Part shown: piece by piece, positions 62,014-64,000 of the stretch | Layout: each line of letters starts with the position of its first letter | How positions within the stretch are numbered: the stretch's first letter is position 1 | DNA from: Bradyrhizobium cytisi | GTDB taxonomy: Bacteria; Pseudomonadota; Alphaproteobacteria; Rhizobiales; Xanthobacteraceae | Assembly: GCF_008123515.1 (NCBI RefSeq) | Contig: NZ_VSSR01000009.1 | Location: forward strand, 1-64,000 | Direction: 5' to 3' | DNA length: 64,000 nucleotides | Program-made: the position numbers and the translations under genes | Notes under the pieces: generated by a model | The model's input: the letters and a program-made list of their open reading frames with translations, nothing else | The model's database searches: none | What the model was told of the DNA's origin: nothing

Positions 62014-63078
62014 ATGCGCTTTGAGGACATCACCATTTTCGTGACCGGCGGTGCGGGCTTCATCGGCTCGGCCGTGATCCGCCATTTGATGGCAGACACC
62101 GGTGCGCGCATCGTCAACATCGACAAGCTGACCTACGCGGCCAATCTCGACTCGCTGCCGGGCGCAGTCGGCCATCCGCGCTATGCTTTCGAAAAGCAAT
62201 GCATCGGCGAGAGCACCGGCCTGCGTGCATTGTTCGAAAAGTACCAGCCGGATGCCGTGATGAATCTCGCGGCGGAGAGCCACGTCGACCGTTCGATCGA
62301 CGGCCCGGCGGAGTTCATCCAGACCAACGTGATCGGTACCTTTACGTTGCTTCAGGAGGCCCTGCGGCACTGGCGGGGACTGACGCCTGCGAGGCGCGCG
62401 CGCTTCCGATTTCTCCACGTCTCGACCGACGAAGTGTTCGGATCGCTCGGCGCCAACGGCATGTTCAGCGAGGATACGGCTTATGCGCCGAACTCGCCCT
62501 ATTCGGCGAGCAAGGCCTCGTCCGATCATCTGGTCCGCGCATGGCGGGAGACCTACGAGCTCCCCACCATGGTGACCAACTGCTCGAACAATTACGGGCC
62601 ATATCATTTTCCCGAGAAGCTGATCCCGCACATGATCATCCGCGGGCTGGCGAACGAGCCTCTGCCGGTCTACGGCGACGGCGGCAACATCCGCGACTGG
62701 CTGTATGTTGCCGACCATGCGTTGGCCCTGACACTGGTGCTCGAGCACGGCACGGTCGGCGAGACCTACAACATCGGCGCACGCTGCGAGCGCAGCAATC
62801 TCGACGTCGTGGCGCAAATCTGCGAACTCCTCGACGAAATTTCACCCGGGATCACGGGTTCGCACCGCGGGCTGATCAGCTTCGTCACCGATCGTCCCGG
62901 CCACGACCGGCGCTACGCTATAGATCCCGGCAAGATCGAACGCGAACTCGGATGGCGGCCGCGTGAAACTTTCGACAGCGGATTGACCAAGACCGTTCGC
63001 TGGTTCTGCGACAATCGAACATGGTGGCAAGACATTCTCGATCGCGGCTATCAGCAGACGCGTATCGGCCTCGGTTGA
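62014..63078 (+). CDS. rfbB: dTDP-glucose 4,6-dehydratase
   Basis: 354 aa. NAD motif TGGAGFIGS at 11-19, [11 protein letters not shown] (catalytic Thr138, Asp139, Glu140) and YSASK with Tyr163/Lys167; also [15 protein letters not shown] and [13 protein letters not shown], all typical of RmlB. It converts dTDP-glucose to dTDP-4-keto-6-deoxyglucose, the precursor of dTDP-L-rhamnose and other 6-deoxyhexoses. No rmlC or rmlD follows in the remaining 920 bases. Confidence 0.96.
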   Translation: MRFEDITIFVTGGAGFIGSAVIRHLMADTGARIVNIDKLTYAANLDSLPGAVGHPRYAFEKQCIGESTGLRALFEKYQPDAVMNLAAESHVDRSIDGPAEFIQTNVIGTFTLLQEALRHWRGLTPARRARFRFLHVSTDEVFGSLGANGMFSEDTAYAPNSPYSASKASSDHLVRAWRETYELPTMVTNCSNNYGPYHFPEKLIPHMIIRGLANEPLPVYGDGGNIRDWLYVADHALALTLVLEHGTVGETYNIGARCERSNLDVVAQICELLDEISPGITGSHRGLISFVTDRPGHDRRYAIDPGKIERELGWRPRETFDSGLTKTVRWFCDNRTWWQDILDRGYQQTRIGLG

Positions 63079-63195
63079 GGAAATCCCGTGGTTATACGGG
63101 AGGCACGTGCCGAATTTATCTCGGTAAGGTTGAGCAGTTAGCTTAACCCGCGTTGTTTGTTGCGAAGTCTCACCGATCGCATATCCATCTTCGCA

Positions 63196-63267
63196 CCGGG
63201 CTTTCCCCATGAGCCCGGCCCCACCCAAGCAAAGCCGTCGAGCGCCATGGGTCGCTTGGCGGCTTTG
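63196..63267. repeat. Two hairpin-forming inverted repeats after rmlB
   Basis: CCGGGCT (63196-63202) pairs with AGCCCGG (63212-63218) over a 9-base loop; CAAAGCCG (63230-63237) pairs with CGGCTTTG (63260-63267). Neither is followed by a T-run, so a Rho-independent terminator is not demonstrated. They lie between rmlB and the small SANT-like gene and could end one transcript or control the next. Confidence 0.4.
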
Positions 63268-63291
63268 TCTTGGATTTGCGAGAGGAACAAT

Positions 63292-63471
63292 TTGGACATG
63301 GCGCGCAAGCCCTGGTCATTCAAGGAAGACCGTCGGTTGATGGAGCTGGCCAGGTCTTGTACTTCGCTGGAAGAGGCGGCAAAGCAGCTGGGTCGGTCGC
63401 CCCACGCGGTCAAGCGCATGGCACTGCGCCTTGGCTTGTCGCTCAAATCGAAAGCCACCAAGCAGGGCTGA
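63292..63471 (+). CDS. Small SANT/HTH-like protein
   Basis: 59 aa from a TTG at 63292 (GAGG six bases upstream), or 57 aa from the ATG at 63298. KPWSFKEDRRLMELARSC with SLEEAAKQLGRSPHAVKRMA and LRLGLSLKSK fits a Myb/SANT or small helix-turn-helix fold: a Trp, a spaced helix pair and a LGRS turn. Such proteins bind DNA or a protein partner. It could be a local regulator, but no target is known. Longer in-frame starts are not supported. Confidence 0.6.
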   Translation: MDMARKPWSFKEDRRLMELARSCTSLEEAAKQLGRSPHAVKRMALRLGLSLKSKATKQG

Positions 63472-64000
63472 CAGACCCGGTCACGAGGCCAGTTGACGCT
63501 AGACGGCCGATGGTTCTGTACGTCGCCACCGCGTCAATGATGCGCTTCGTCATCTACGTCCCGCCTTCGACGTCGCTTTCGTGCGCTGCGGCTGTGGATC
63601 ACCCGGCCTGTCGACCGCGGGATCCAGGTGCACCGTCACGAGTTGAGCGTCGTCCGTGTGAGACAATCATCGCGCCGATAGGTGTGCCCTACTAACCAGG
63701 TGCGCGCGATCAATACGCCGGAAGCGGGATGAACATTCGGCAATTGAGCTCCGCAAATCACGGAGTTCGCCAATGCCCGTGCGGCAAACTACGCGACCGC
63801 CGTCGACCATCTTGCAATCACTTATCCGCATCCACAACCCGCCGTAGCTTGTGCGCATTCCGAGGCCCTAGCAGTAAACGGTTTGAAGGGCTGGCATCCC
63901 GTTCTGATGCCGGCATGGCACGCTCAATCAGACGCTCAGTCCACACACACCGACGACGGCGAGCGACGGCATTCGCGAGTTGCCGGTGTTCTGTAGGACT
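63472..64000. other. No intact gene; possible LytTR-like remnant
   Basis: Nothing complete is visible in the last 529 bases. On the minus strand at about 63667-63858 one frame reads GELRDLRSSIAECSSRFRRI and IDRAHLV, which is faintly like the LytTR DNA-binding fold, and an adjacent frame has DDAQLVTVHLDP. The pieces are out of frame and short, so this is a weak suggestion of a decayed regulator gene. Confidence 0.25.

Noticed and set aside
1..64000. CRISPR array, tRNA, rRNA, IS element or prophage genes
   Set aside because: I looked for short direct repeats with spacers, cloverleaf-like ends, transposase motifs and integrase signatures and found none.

Overview
The window looks like a chromosomal exopolysaccharide (EPS) or capsule locus of a high-G+C alphaproteobacterium, most likely Bradyrhizobium or a close relative in the Nitrobacteraceae. 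That placement is an inference from protein style: rhizobial RTX/family-16 glycanases, NodB-like and NodS-like modules, a bacterial transglutaminase-like cysteine protease, and an export set of the Wza/Wzc/WbaP type. There is no rRNA, tRNA or taxonomic marker gene here. No CRISPR array, insertion sequence or prophage was seen.

Layout. (1) 1-4000, minus: the N-terminal 1333 codons of a giant secreted protein with RTX repeats, a GH16 glycanase domain and Ig-like repeats, running off the left edge. (2) 4621-13530, minus: a tight operon (mostly 4-nt ATGA overlaps) for a UDP-xylose synthase-like enzyme, GalE, a GT2, a GT2-methyltransferase-deacetylase fusion, another GT2 and an ABC flippase-type transporter. 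(3) 13644-28435, mostly plus: GT2, a PEBP-like secreted protein (minus), GT4, GDP-mannose 3,5-epimerase, acyltransferase, a Tat-exported GH16, GT4, methyltransferase, an unknown 477-aa protein, a Wzx-like flippase, GT2 and a frameshifted AT3-SGNH acyltransferase. (4) 28951-36047: a Sec-exported GH16, a convergent pair of GT25 paralogues, GT4, a Wzy-like protein and GT2. (5) 36202-41489, plus: an FkbH-like protein, MBOAT, SGNH protein, acyl carrier protein and VOC protein, which together look like an ACP-dependent acyl-decoration pathway. (6) 41512-55840: small secreted proteins, an orphan substrate-binding protein, an epimerase, two more Wzy-like proteins, a Wzc-type tyrosine autokinase, a Wza-type export lipoprotein and a WbaP-type initiating transferase. 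(7) 55848-60973: a LapG-like protease, a metallophosphatase and many small secreted or membrane proteins, several below 60 aa. (8) 61111-63471: rmlA, rmlB and a small SANT/HTH-like protein. The last 500 bases hold no intact gene.

How it fits together (inference). Nucleotide sugars come from GalE, the UXS-like enzyme, the GDP-mannose 3,5-epimerase, an additional epimerase and RmlA/RmlB. The WbaP-type protein starts the repeat unit on undecaprenyl phosphate and about ten glycosyltransferases extend it. Methyl and acyl decorations are added by the methyltransferases, AT3 proteins and the FkbH/ACP/MBOAT/SGNH set. Flipping uses Wzx or the ABC protein, polymerisation uses one or more of three Wzy/WaaL-like proteins, and export uses Wzc/Wza. 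Three GH16 enzymes with three different export signals would trim the product. The number of flippases and polymerases suggests either two polysaccharides or a composite locus assembled by successive acquisitions.
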